Part shown: in pieces, positions 34,129 through 42,739 of the stretch
Layout: every line of letters begins with the position of its first letter
How positions within the stretch are numbered: position 1 is the stretch's first letter
From: Gramella sp. Hel_I_59
GTDB lineage: Bacteria; Bacteroidota; Bacteroidia; Flavobacteriales; Flavobacteriaceae
Direction: 5' to 3'
DNA: 64,000 nt
Assembly: GCF_006714895.1 (NCBI RefSeq)
Contig: NZ_VFME01000001.1
Location: 2,728,001-2,792,000 of the forward strand
Program-made: the position numbers and the translations under genes
Notes under the pieces: model-generated
Database searches by the model: none
What the model was told of the DNA's origin: nothing
What the model saw: only the letters and a program-made list of their open reading frames with translations

Positions 34129-34533
34129 ATGCCTAATTCTCTTACCATCGCAGTTGATTTCGACGGTACGATCGTAGAGAACCGATTTCCAGAAATTGGA
34201 AAACCTTTACTATTTGCCTTTGAATCTCTTCGGAAATTGCAGGAAGAAGGTCACAGATTAATCCTTTGGACCTACAGAAGCGGAGAAAAACTTGACGATG
34301 CTGTTACCTTCTGTGAAAATAATGGTTTAAAGTTTTACGCAATAAATAGTAGTTACCCTGAAGAAGAATTTGACCAAAGTATTAGCAGAAAGATTCTAGC
34401 TGATATTTTTATAGATGATCGTAATTACGGCGGAATGAAAGGTTGGGGAGAGATTTACCAATCACTTACATTGAACAAACCAGGAACCGGAACCGGTAAA
34501 AAGAAGAGATCAGGTCTCTTTAGAAGATTTTAA
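34129..34533 (+). CDS. HAD-like hydrolase, BT0820 type
   Basis: A 134-residue small HAD-fold protein. The nucleophile motif is AVDFDGTIVE (Asp10 nucleophile, Asp12 acid/base), then LILWTYRSGE as motif II, and FIDDRNYGG with the metal Asp pair as motif IV. A missing large cap domain fits the BT0820-like minimal HADs. Substrate unknown. The upstream TTG at 34123 lies inside the -7 box, so the ATG at 34129 is preferred. It is the first gene of an apparent operon with map, a NUMOD4 protein and a methyltransferase. Confidence 0.82.
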   Translation: MPNSLTIAVDFDGTIVENRFPEIGKPLLFAFESLRKLQEEGHRLILWTYRSGEKLDDAVTFCENNGLKFYAINSSYPEEEFDQSISRKILADIFIDDRNYGGMKGWGEIYQSLTLNKPGTGTGKKKRSGLFRRF

Positions 34534-34537
34534 AAGT

Positions 34538-35353
34538 ATGATTATACCAAAATCCAGCGAGGAAATTGAACTACTAAGAGAAAGTGCGCTTATTGTAAGC
34601 AAAACTCTTGGAATGCTGGCGCCTGAAATTAAACCAGGTGTAACTACCCTACAATTAGATAAACTTGCAGAAGAATTTATACGTGATCATGGTGCTGTTC
34701 CAGGTTTTCTGGGATTGTATGATTTCCCTAATTCTTTATGTATGAGTCCCAATGCACAGGTAGTGCACGGGATACCTAACAACACTCCATTGCAGGAAGG
34801 TGACATTATAAGTATTGACTGTGGAGCTTTGAAAAATGGCTTCTACGGAGATCATGCCTATACTTTTGGAGTAGGAACAATCGCTCCCGAGGTTGAGGAA
34901 TTATTGAAAGTCACCAAAGAATCCCTGTATGAAGGAATTCGAGAATTTAAAGCAGGAAATCGCGTTGGTGATGTAGGATATGCAATTCAGAAATATACGG
35001 AGGACCGCGGTTATGGAGTAGTTCGCGAACTTGTGGGACATGGGCTAGGAAAAACGATGCATGAAGATCCCGAAATGCCTAACTACGGTAAACGTGGCCG
35101 AGGTAAAAAATTTGTAGAAGGAATGGTCGTAGCTATAGAGCCTATGATCAACCTTGGAACTAAGAGAATTAAACAATTGCCCGATGGCTGGACAATACTA
35201 ACCGTCGATAATAAACCCAGTGCTCATTTTGAGCACGATGTCGCATTGATAGACGGCAAACCAGAATTACTATCAACATTTAAATACATTTATGAATCAT
35301 TAAAAATTAATTCAACAGAAGAAGACGAATTTAGAGCAAAAGTTTATGATTAA
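34538..35353 (+). CDS. map: type I methionine aminopeptidase
   Basis: Removes the initiator Met from new proteins. The 271-residue pita-bread enzyme shows its five metal ligands in order: Asp in SIDCGALKNG, Asp in FYGDHAYTF, His in GHGLGKTMHEDP, Glu in AIEPM, and Glu in FEHDVAL. It follows the HAD gene by 4 bases and its last 8 bases overlap the start of the NUMOD4/HNH gene, so translation of the latter is probably coupled. Confidence 0.96.
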   Translation: MIIPKSSEEIELLRESALIVSKTLGMLAPEIKPGVTTLQLDKLAEEFIRDHGAVPGFLGLYDFPNSLCMSPNAQVVHGIPNNTPLQEGDIISIDCGALKNGFYGDHAYTFGVGTIAPEVEELLKVTKESLYEGIREFKAGNRVGDVGYAIQKYTEDRGYGVVRELVGHGLGKTMHEDPEMPNYGKRGRGKKFVEGMVVAIEPMINLGTKRIKQLPDGWTILTVDNKPSAHFEHDVALIDGKPELLSTFKYIYESLKINSTEEDEFRAKVYD

Positions 35354-35909
35354 AAGTTACAGACAGGAAATCTGGAAAACCCTACACAAAGATTCCTGGG
35401 AAGACCGCTTTATCTACAAAGTCTCAAATTTCGGAAGGATGATCAGTTATCTGAAAAACCCCGAAGGAGACTTGATGAATGGCGGAAAAGTAGGTGGATA
35501 TTTAAACTTCGCGGTAAAATTGAAGAATGGTAAGCACAAAACTTACTACATTCATCGCATTATTGCTGAAATGTTTTTAGAGAAAAAAGAAGGTGATCAG
35601 TACGTGATTCACAAGAATTTTGTGAAGAATGACAATCGCGTTTCTAACTTGGCATGGGCCACCAAGGATGAATGGGTCCAACATCAATATAACAGTCCTA
35701 AAGTAAAGGAAAATAAGGAAAACAGAAGATTACGTAAAGTAACCTCTTATTCCAAATTGACTTATGCGCAGGCTGTTATTCTGAAGAAAAAGCTATTAGA
35801 TCCTGACAGGAAAACCCGTATTCGAGTACTGGCTAAGCAATTTGGTGTATCCGAAATGCAGCTATACCGTATCAAATCGGGCGAAAACTGGGGAGATATC
35901 GAAGTATAG
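35346..35909 (+). CDS. NUMOD4 / HNH-like protein with C-terminal HTH
   Basis: The 187-residue protein has a NUMOD4 motif at about 10-40 (WKTLHKDSWEDRFIYKVSNF with GRMIS after it), then an HNH_3-like core at about 55-110 (YYIHRIIAEMF, YVIHKNFVKNDNRVSNLAWA), and at about 135-187 a helix-turn-helix-like region (IRVLAKQFGVSEMQLYRIKS). This is the make-up of free-standing homing endonucleases, but the key HxD of the HNH motif reads HKN, so nuclease activity may be reduced or lost. It overlaps map by 8 bases and sits inside a housekeeping operon, which is unlike an invading element. Confidence 0.8.
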   Translation: MIKSYRQEIWKTLHKDSWEDRFIYKVSNFGRMISYLKNPEGDLMNGGKVGGYLNFAVKLKNGKHKTYYIHRIIAEMFLEKKEGDQYVIHKNFVKNDNRVSNLAWATKDEWVQHQYNSPKVKENKENRRLRKVTSYSKLTYAQAVILKKKLLDPDRKTRIRVLAKQFGVSEMQLYRIKSGENWGDIEV

Positions 35910-35912
35910 CCA

Positions 35913-36677
35913 ATGAGCAATCTTTTTAAACTGGCCTTAAACAGTATTCCCAGGCCCGTACTTATTAGAGCCAGTTACTTGATAAGGCCGTTTTTAAAGA
36001 TTTATCTTAAAGGCAACCGATATACTGACCCAATTGATGGTAGCAGTTTCCGAAAATTCCTTCCATATGGATATGAAGATCAGAGAGAGAATGTTCTTTC
36101 CCCTTCCACTCTATCATTGGAAAGGCATCGCCTACTTTGGATATACCTTCAGCAGCACACAGACTTCTTTACTAAAAAGCGAAAAGTACTTCACTTCGCA
36201 CCGGAACAGGCTTTTTATAAACGCTTCCGAAGACTAAAAAATCTTGAGTATACCACTACAGATCTAAATTCACCTTTGGCAGATGTCAAAGCTGATATTT
36301 GTGATCTACCATTTGCTGATTCCAGCTATGATTTTATTTTATGTAACCACGTTCTGGAACATATCCCAGATGATTTTACAGCAATGAAAGAATTGTACAG
36401 AGTTTTAAAACCAGGCGGAACTGCGATTCTACAAATACCGCAAGACCTTAACAGAGCTGAGAGCTTTCAAGATGATACTATTACCGATCCCAAACAAAGA
36501 GCTAAAATATTTGGACAGTATGACCATGTTAGGATCTATGGCAGGGATTATTTTCAGAAATTAAGGGAAGTAGGCTTTGAAGTAAATGAAGTAGACCTAA
36601 GTAAAAATATGACCAGTCACGAGGTTGATAAATATAGACTTGCAAAAGGGGAAATATTACCGGTTTGCAGTAAGTAA
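35913..36677 (+). CDS. class I SAM-dependent methyltransferase
   Basis: A 254-residue methyltransferase (Methyltransf_11 type). The first half (1-90) is family-specific, followed by KRKVLHFAPEQAF, the post-I motif YTTTDLNS with LADVKADICDLPFADSSYDF, the LCNHVLEHIPDD motif and LYRVLKPGGTAILQIP. The first glycine-rich motif is atypical (FAPEQ instead of GxGxG), as in some related methyltransferases. Substrate unknown. It starts 3 bases after the NUMOD4/HNH gene and closes the operon. Confidence 0.85.
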   Translation: MSNLFKLALNSIPRPVLIRASYLIRPFLKIYLKGNRYTDPIDGSSFRKFLPYGYEDQRENVLSPSTLSLERHRLLWIYLQQHTDFFTKKRKVLHFAPEQAFYKRFRRLKNLEYTTTDLNSPLADVKADICDLPFADSSYDFILCNHVLEHIPDDFTAMKELYRVLKPGGTAILQIPQDLNRAESFQDDTITDPKQRAKIFGQYDHVRIYGRDYFQKLREVGFEVNEVDLSKNMTSHEVDKYRLAKGEILPVCSK

Positions 36678-36681
36678 TTTA

Positions 36682-37695
36682 CTAGTCCACTAAGTTGGAT
36701 TTAAATCCTGGTGTCACGTAAGTTTTGACAGCTCCATTTTCATCGGAATAGATCAGATACACTTCTATAGATTGCAGTTCCTTCAGCATACTAGCCGATC
36801 TGTCAAGACCCATGGCCATAAGAGCTGTAGCGTAACCATCTGCCATCATACAGTTTTCAGCAATTACAGAAGCACTTAATAAATTGCTCTTTTCAGCAAA
36901 ACCAGTTATTGGGTTCACTGTATGCACAAAGCGTTCTCCAGTAATAGAGTCAATCCGGTACTTTCTATAGTTCCCAGATGTTGCCATAGAAGCGTTTTTA
37001 AGCATCACCTTTGCGTTAAACTGTCTTTCCGGACCTTTCTGTAATGGATGATCAATTCCAACCAACCATTCCTTACCAGATGATTTATTTTTACCCTTGG
37101 CTTTTAGTTCACCACCCAGCTCGATCAAATAATTTGATACACCATTATTCTCCAGGTACTGTCCAATAAGATCTATAGTATAACCTTTGGCAATTGCATT
37201 AAAATCGATGTAAACGTTTGGGTTCTCTTTGGAGACAGTCTGGTCCTCGTTAATTCTTACTTTATTGAGTCCTACCAGTTGGTTCAAAGAATCGAGTCGC
37301 TCTGCATAAAGATCGGTTACGGGTTCTCCGGGACCAAAACCGTAGGCATTAACCAGAACCCCTACCGTTGGATCAAAAAAACCGTTGCTTTCAGAATAAA
37401 TCCTTTGTGAAGCCTCAAACACTTTAATGAAGTGCTGATCTACTGTCACAATAGAATCACCCCGATTGATCATGGAAATATCGGAATCCTGCTGGTAAGT
37501 ACTCATAGATCCATTTACAAGATCCACGATGCTGTCCATAGATTCAGTGAACTCAAGCTCGCCTTCTGAAAAGTATTGAACTGAATAGGTCGTTCCCAAA
37601 GCTTCACCCTGAAAAGTAGCTATGTCCAGTCCACTCTTAGAATCACATGATACCAGAGTTAAAACTGAAATGATAAATATTGAAATACGATCCAT
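36682..37695 (-). CDS. apbE: FAD:protein FMN transferase ApbE, lipoprotein
   Basis: Attaches FMN through a phosphoester bond to Ser/Thr of target proteins outside the membrane. The 337-residue protein begins MDRISIFIISVLTLVSCDSK with a lipobox at Cys17. Blocks include TTYSVQYFSEGELEF, YQQDSDISMINRGDS, DFNAIAKGYTIDLI, the IELGGELKAKGKN motif and the C-terminal HTVNPITGFAEK with SASVIAENCMMADGYATALM. It lies directly after the NQR-linked small gene (1 base), and NqrB and NqrC are its natural substrates. Confidence 0.95.
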   Translation of the reverse strand: MDRISIFIISVLTLVSCDSKSGLDIATFQGEALGTTYSVQYFSEGELEFTESMDSIVDLVNGSMSTYQQDSDISMINRGDSIVTVDQHFIKVFEASQRIYSESNGFFDPTVGVLVNAYGFGPGEPVTDLYAERLDSLNQLVGLNKVRINEDQTVSKENPNVYIDFNAIAKGYTIDLIGQYLENNGVSNYLIELGGELKAKGKNKSSGKEWLVGIDHPLQKGPERQFNAKVMLKNASMATSGNYRKYRIDSITGERFVHTVNPITGFAEKSNLLSASVIAENCMMADGYATALMAMGLDRSASMLKELQSIEVYLIYSDENGAVKTYVTPGFKSNLVD

Positions 37696-38052
37696 TTAAA
37701 ATTCTTTCCATCCAGAATAGTTCACAACATAGTCCTCTTCATTAGAGACCGGTTTTTCATAATCTGAAGAATTAGCCAGTCCTACACCGGCATAAAAAGT
37801 TCTGGCGTTGAACTTTTCAGCATGTTCCTTTATGTCTTTCATAAAAGCTGGATCAAAAGCCTGAGGGTCATCTGGATATTCAATAGCTCTAACAATGACA
37901 AAGTGCAATTTTGTATCCTTTAGGGCCACAAACTGTGGATTACGCCTTAGTTTACTATTTACCCCTAAAAATTCATACCCGTTATCCTCGAGATCCTTAC
38001 CAACGATGTTCATTGCCAGGTTATGTAGTTCCTGTTCGTCTAATTTTGGCAT
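37696..38052 (-). CDS. small NQR-linked flavobacterial protein
   Basis: A 118-residue protein from ATG 38052 (MPKLDEQELHNLAMNIVGKD) containing FVALKDTKLHFVIVRAIEYP, an Asp/Pro-rich DDPQAFDP stretch and a C-terminal YAGVGLANSSDYEKP...YVVNYSGW. In flavobacterial genomes such proteins follow nqrF and, as I recall, are often mislabelled subunit F, which is the separate 428-residue gene here. No cofactor motif is seen. A TTCG-loop terminator and a -7 box overlapping its upstream TTG separate it from nqrF, so it has its own transcript with apbE and can be made when the nqr transcript ends. Confidence 0.75.
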   Translation of the reverse strand: MPKLDEQELHNLAMNIVGKDLEDNGYEFLGVNSKLRRNPQFVALKDTKLHFVIVRAIEYPDDPQAFDPAFMKDIKEHAEKFNARTFYAGVGLANSSDYEKPVSNEEDYVVNYSGWKEF

Positions 38053-38055
38053 ATA

Positions 38056-38063
38056 CAAAGATA
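38056..38063 (-). promoter_or_regulatory. -7 box TATCTTTG, candidate leaderless start
   Basis: Perfect TAnnTTTG on the minus strand, ending 3 bases before the ATG at 38052. It sits right after the nqrF terminator. A start at the usual distance would fall on the start codon. Confidence 0.5.
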
Positions 38064-38087
38064 AAAAAATCCCGCCGAAGCGGGATT
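38062..38087 (-). terminator. nqr operon terminator with TTCG tetraloop
   Basis: Stem AATCCCGC (38068-38075) with GCGGGATT (38080-38087); on the minus strand the loop is TTCG and a run of T follows. It lies between nqrF and the small gene. Confidence 0.85.
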
Positions 38088-38094
38088 ATAATTA

Positions 38095-39381
38095 TTATCC
38101 TCCAAAGTCATCAAATCTGATGTTCTCAGGGGGCATACCGAAGTCTTCACCCATCTTCTGAACTGCTTTGTTCATCAATGGCGGACCACAGAAATATAGT
38201 TCGATATCCTCTGGCTCTTCATGGTGCGATAGATAATTATCTATTACAACCTGGTGTATAAAGCCTACAAAACCATCTCCTTCATCATCTAGATTTGACT
38301 TAACTTTCCAGTTATCCTCTTCCGCAGGCTCAGAAAGCGCTAGGTAAAATTTGAAATTTGGAAAATCTCTTTCTAATGCTCTAAAGTGTTCTGTATAGAA
38401 TAATTCTCTTTTAGATCTACCACCATACCAGTAAGTTACTTTTCTACCAGTTTTCAATGTTCTGAATAGATGATAAAGGTGAGATCTCATTGGGGCCATA
38501 CCGGCTCCACCACCAACATAAAGCATTTCTGAATCGCTTTCATTGATGAAGAATTCACCATAAGGTCCAGAAATAACTACTTTATCACCTTTCTTCAAGC
38601 TAAAGATATATGAAGAAGCGACTCCAGGATTCACATCCATCCAACCGTCTTTTGCACGATCAAAGGGTGGAGTGGCAATACGTACATTTAGCATGATCTC
38701 ACGACCTTCTGCTGGGTAAGAAGCCATTGAGTAGGCTCTTTCAACCAACTCAGGATTCTTCATTACCAGTGGCCATAATTTAAACTTGTCCCACTCGTCT
38801 TTAAACTTATCCGGAGTTTCATGTTCTTCAGGGTGAGCAGTAATATCCATATCTTCAAACTTCACTTCCGTTTTAGGAATTTCAATTTGAATATAACCTC
38901 CGGCTTTATAATCCATTGGTTCAGGAATTTCTACCACAAATTCTTTAATGAATGATGCCACGTTGTAGTTTCTTACTACGGTTGCATCCCATTTCTTAAT
39001 ACCGAAAACTTCCTCAGGAATGGTTATTTTCATGTCCTGCTTTACCTTTACCTGGCAACCAAGTCTCCATCCATTTGCAATTTCCTTTCTGGTAAAGTGT
39101 GGTTCTTCCGTAGGAAGAATTGCTCCACCACCATCTTCAACGATACATTTACACTGGATACAAGTTCCACCACCACCACAGGCAGAAGGCAGGAACAATT
39201 TATTATCTCCAAGAGTTGAAAGCAAGGTTCCACCTGAACCTACTTCAATATCTTTTTCGTTGTTGACGTTGATTGTCACAGGTCCTGATGGCGATAATTT
39301 GGCCTTAGCTCCTAAAAGCATGGATACCAATAACAAAATCAAGACTAAGAATACTACTACACTAGCTATTATAACTGTCAT
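38095..39381 (-). CDS. nqrF: Na+-translocating NADH:quinone reductase subunit F
   Basis: The 428-residue electron input subunit. An N-terminal span (about 1-24) is followed by a 2Fe-2S domain with Cys68, Cys74, Cys77 and Cys109 ([11 protein letters not shown] and GWRLGC), then FAD- and NADH-binding domains: [45 protein letters not shown] and [12 protein letters not shown]. Last of the nqrA-F operon, with a TTCG-loop terminator after it. Confidence 0.96.
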   Translation of the reverse strand: MTVIIASVVVFLVLILLLVSMLLGAKAKLSPSGPVTINVNNEKDIEVGSGGTLLSTLGDNKLFLPSACGGGGTCIQCKCIVEDGGGAILPTEEPHFTRKEIANGWRLGCQVKVKQDMKITIPEEVFGIKKWDATVVRNYNVASFIKEFVVEIPEPMDYKAGGYIQIEIPKTEVKFEDMDITAHPEEHETPDKFKDEWDKFKLWPLVMKNPELVERAYSMASYPAEGREIMLNVRIATPPFDRAKDGWMDVNPGVASSYIFSLKKGDKVVISGPYGEFFINESDSEMLYVGGGAGMAPMRSHLYHLFRTLKTGRKVTYWYGGRSKRELFYTEHFRALERDFPNFKFYLALSEPAEEDNWKVKSNLDDEGDGFVGFIHQVVIDNYLSHHEEPEDIELYFCGPPLMNKAVQKMGEDFGMPPENIRFDDFGG

Positions 39382-39396
39382 AATCTTCTTTTACGA

Positions 39397-40011
39397 TTAT
39401 AATTTAATTCCCATAAAACTCATGAATCCAAGCGCCATAAGTCCGGTAATGATAAACGTGATACCAAGGCCTTTTAATGGTGCGGGAACATTTGAGTATG
39501 CAATTTTCTCTCTGATGGCCGCAATGGCGAGGATAGCAAGAAACCATCCTATTCCACTACCAAGTCCATAAGTGATCGCTTCTGAAATTCCTCCGAAATC
39601 TTTTTGCTGCATAAAAAGTGAACCACCAAGGATCGCACAGTTTACCGCAATAAGCGGAAGGAAAATACCAAGTGCACCATACAGAGCCGGAGCAAATTTT
39701 TCAACAATCATCTCCACAAGCTGGACCATGGATGCGATTACCGCAATGAACATGATAAAACTTAAGAAACTTAGATCCACATCTGCATATTCAGCTCCAA
39801 GCCAGGAAAGTGCTCCAGGCTTTAAAAGGTAATTATCCAGTAGAAAGTTGATAGGTACAGTGATCGCCAGTACGAAGATCACAGCAGCACCCAAACCAAC
39901 AGCTGTCTTTACAGTCTTAGATACCGCCAGGTAGGAACACATTCCCAGGAAGTAGGCGAATATCATATTTTCTATGAAAATACTTCTTACAAATAGATTA
40001 ACTAATTCCAT
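39397..40011 (-). CDS. nqrE: Na+-translocating NADH:quinone reductase subunit E
   Basis: The 204-residue integral membrane subunit with six predicted spans. It begins [20 protein letters not shown] and has the paired conserved Cys-containing segments [15 protein letters not shown] and [18 protein letters not shown] that build the transmembrane 2Fe-2S site with NqrD. It follows nqrD by 29 bases and precedes nqrF by 15. Confidence 0.96.
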   Translation of the reverse strand: MELVNLFVRSIFIENMIFAYFLGMCSYLAVSKTVKTAVGLGAAVIFVLAITVPINFLLDNYLLKPGALSWLGAEYADVDLSFLSFIMFIAVIASMVQLVEMIVEKFAPALYGALGIFLPLIAVNCAILGGSLFMQQKDFGGISEAITYGLGSGIGWFLAILAIAAIREKIAYSNVPAPLKGLGITFIITGLMALGFMSFMGIKL

Positions 40012-40040
40012 TATTTATATACTTTTTTGCTGTACAGCTA

Positions 40041-40787
40041 TTAGTTTTGTTCGATTAGTTTACGATTTCTGGCACGTTGTACCCAGATGATCAATCCAAC
40101 CACTATAAGGGCCATTGGAGAGAGTAACATCAAACCGTTATTTTCATATCCTAAAGCATACAGTCCAGTAGACTCAGCCATCGTTGCACCTTTATGTCCT
40201 AATACTTCGAATCCAAAAAGTTTTCCAGATCCAAGTAATTCTCTAAAGAAAGCTACTACAACCAGAATTAGACCATAACCTGCAGCATTACCAATACCAT
40301 CAAGAAAGGACTTGTAAATCCCATTACCAAGTGCAAAGGCTTCTAAACGTCCCATTACGATACAGTTCGTAATAATAAGACCAACGAAAACCGATAATTG
40401 CTTACTAACATCAAAAGCATAAGCTTTTAAGATCTCACTTACCAGAATTACCAGGGAAGCAACAACAACCAGTTGAACAATAATCCTGATTCTACTTGGA
40501 ATAAGGTTTCTCAACATAGAAACGATCATGTTACTAAAGGCCATTACCACCATTACAGCGATTGCCATTACTACGGCCGGTTCCAGCTGCACGGTAATTG
40601 CCAGTGCAGAACAAATTCCCAATACCTGAACGGTAATAGGGTTATTGTCATCTAATGGATCGGAAAGTAATTTTCTATTTCCTTTGGAAAGAAAATGCTC
40701 CCTTTCTTCAGAATTTGAAAGGAAAAGGATCATTTCCCGTTTCTTTTCTTCCTCTTTAGCAGAGTTGAATTTTTTCTCTTCAGCCAT
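40041..40787 (-). CDS. nqrD: Na+-translocating NADH:quinone reductase subunit D
   Basis: The 248-residue membrane subunit with six spans. The N-terminal extension of about 40 residues ([20 protein letters not shown]) is longer than in Vibrio. The conserved Cys-bearing segments [11 protein letters not shown] and [16 protein letters not shown] pair with NqrE for the membrane iron-sulfur cluster. Lies 2 bases after nqrC. Confidence 0.95.
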   Translation of the reverse strand: MAEEKKFNSAKEEEKKREMILFLSNSEEREHFLSKGNRKLLSDPLDDNNPITVQVLGICSALAITVQLEPAVVMAIAVMVVMAFSNMIVSMLRNLIPSRIRIIVQLVVVASLVILVSEILKAYAFDVSKQLSVFVGLIITNCIVMGRLEAFALGNGIYKSFLDGIGNAAGYGLILVVVAFFRELLGSGKLFGFEVLGHKGATMAESTGLYALGYENNGLMLLSPMALIVVGLIIWVQRARNRKLIEQN

Positions 40788-40789
40788 AT

Positions 40790-41533
40790 CTATCTAGTTG
40801 CTACTTTAAATCCTTTTTGCTGCTCGAAATAAGGTAAATAACGCTTTAATCTTTCTGAGATCATATCAGAAACACCATCACCTGTGATCGTTGCTCCTGA
40901 AATTGCATCTACCTGATTATCGTCCTTATCTGAAACATCAATATTTCCTTTGACTACAGAAACTCCTACAAGATTACCATTAGAATCAAAGATCTTTTCA
41001 TCAGAAAATTTCTCTTTAAACCACTGCTTTGTAATTTCTGCACCAAGTCCCGGAGTTTCTCCAAGGTGGTCGAATGTTGCACCTTTCACGGTGTTGATAT
41101 CATCTTTTAATGAAATGTATCCAAAGATCGCATTCCAAAGTCCGTTTCCTCTAAGAGGAACGATATAATATCTGGAACCTTCAACTTCGGCTACATATAG
41201 TGGAAAAACCTGTTCTCCAACATCTTTTTTGATCTCTTTAGCAAGATCAACTTGAAATGCGTCTATAGACTCATCTACAGTACCATCTTCAGTGATTGCT
41301 ACCTCTTCTACAATATACTTATCATAAAGCTCTTTTGCTCCATCTCTGTCGGTAGTAATTCCAACGGTAGAAAGGATATTCTGCATTTTCTCTTTACGCA
41401 CATTCTCCATTTGTGTTGGCTGGAGAGAGATAGCGGCAAAGGCAAGTACAGCGGCAACTACAACTACCATGATCACAGAGAACATGAAAGTATAGCCGTT
41501 GCTATTCGTTTTATTTACTGATTTTTCTTCCAT
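40790..41533 (-). CDS. nqrC: Na+-translocating NADH:quinone reductase subunit C
   Basis: The 247-residue flavoprotein has one N-terminal span (about 14-36) and a periplasmic domain. The flavinylation motif is [13 protein letters not shown] with Thr215 as the FMN attachment site; the typical SGAT is intact. Also seen are [14 protein letters not shown] and [11 protein letters not shown], both typical. Modified by ApbE encoded at 36682-37695. Confidence 0.95.
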   Translation of the reverse strand: MEEKSVNKTNSNGYTFMFSVIMVVVVAAVLAFAAISLQPTQMENVRKEKMQNILSTVGITTDRDGAKELYDKYIVEEVAITEDGTVDESIDAFQVDLAKEIKKDVGEQVFPLYVAEVEGSRYYIVPLRGNGLWNAIFGYISLKDDINTVKGATFDHLGETPGLGAEITKQWFKEKFSDEKIFDSNGNLVGVSVVKGNIDVSDKDDNQVDAISGATITGDGVSDMISERLKRYLPYFEQQKGFKVATR

Positions 41534-41535
41534 AA

Positions 41536-42726
41536 CTAAACTGCTGTTTCTACTTGAGGGTTAGCATTTTTAAGTCTTTTCTTTCTTCTTTTCACATTAG
41601 ATTCTACCACGTAGTGATCGATCGTTGGTGCGAAAACATTCATAAGCAGAATACCTAACATCACACCTTCAGGATATGCAGGGTTGAATACTCGAATCAT
41701 TACTGAAATAAATCCAACAAGGAATCCATAGATCCATTTTCCTTTCATTGTTTGTGCTGCTGAAACTGGATCTGTTGCCATAAAGACAATACCGAAAGCA
41801 AGACCACCAACAATAAGGTGAAGATACCATGGAAAATTCGTTAAGTTATTACCTTCAATACCTAAAGAAGGTAGCGCATTAAAGATCAAGCCCATCACTG
41901 CAGCTCCAATAAATGCACTCAAGATGATTCTCCAGCTACCTACTTTACTAAGTACAAGTAGTAATGCACCTGCCAGAATACAAATCGCTGAAGTTTCAGC
42001 AATAGATCCCGGGATCATTCCAGAGAACATATCTAGTGGAGTATATCCTGCCTCATTTCCAGCTGCAAGATTTCCAAGAATCGTTTCACCAGTTACTGCA
42101 TCTACTTCATAAGCATTACTAACCCAAACGCTGTTTCCAGACATATAAGTTGGATAAGCGAAAAAGGCAAATGCACGTGCCGTAAGCGCAGGATTCAGAA
42201 TATTCATTCCAGTCCCACCAAAAGCTTCTTTTCCAATAAGAACCGCGAACACTACTGAAAGCGCCACCATCCAAAGCGGAATATCAATTGGCATGATCAT
42301 AGGAATAAGCAAACCAGTTACCAGGTAACCTTCGTTCACTTCGTGTCCTCTAAAGATCGCAAATGCGAATTCAATTCCAAGACCTACAGCATAAGAAACT
42401 GCAATCATTGGCAAAATCTTTCCAGCACCGTGAAGGAAAGCATCAATAAAAGGTACACCGTTTGCATATTCTGGCAATTGGTGAAGATATTGATATCCAC
42501 CATTCCAGAATCCAAACAAAAGAGCTGGAATAAGAGCGATCACCACGGTAATCATTGTTCTCTTAAGATCCACTGCATCACGAATATGCGCCCCTTTTTG
42601 TGTAGTATGATTTGGAGTAAATAAGAAAGTATCTAATGCATTTACTGCAGGAGCATATTTCTCTAACTTCTCGCCTTTGCTAAAAGGCTGTTTCATTTTA
42701 TCTAATCTCTGTCTAATCCATTCCAT
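41536..42726 (-). CDS. nqrB: Na+-translocating NADH:quinone reductase subunit B
   Basis: The 396-residue membrane subunit with about ten spans. GYLVTGLLIPMIMPIDIPLW and GKEAFGGTGMNILNPALTAR are the core motifs; the C-terminal half has FMATDPVSAAQT and NPAYPEGVMLGILLMN. The FMN-bearing Thr is Thr215 in DAVTGETILG, but the residue before it is Glu instead of the usual Ala in (S/T)GAT. The Thr itself is conserved and the flanking LGNLA matches the family, so it is probably still flavinylated. The N-terminal 35 residues are charged. It lies 13 bases after nqrA. Confidence 0.95.
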   Translation of the reverse strand: MEWIRQRLDKMKQPFSKGEKLEKYAPAVNALDTFLFTPNHTTQKGAHIRDAVDLKRTMITVVIALIPALLFGFWNGGYQYLHQLPEYANGVPFIDAFLHGAGKILPMIAVSYAVGLGIEFAFAIFRGHEVNEGYLVTGLLIPMIMPIDIPLWMVALSVVFAVLIGKEAFGGTGMNILNPALTARAFAFFAYPTYMSGNSVWVSNAYEVDAVTGETILGNLAAGNEAGYTPLDMFSGMIPGSIAETSAICILAGALLLVLSKVGSWRIILSAFIGAAVMGLIFNALPSLGIEGNNLTNFPWYLHLIVGGLAFGIVFMATDPVSAAQTMKGKWIYGFLVGFISVMIRVFNPAYPEGVMLGILLMNVFAPTIDHYVVESNVKRRKKRLKNANPQVETAV

Positions 42727-42739
42727 ATTCTTCAGCTTT

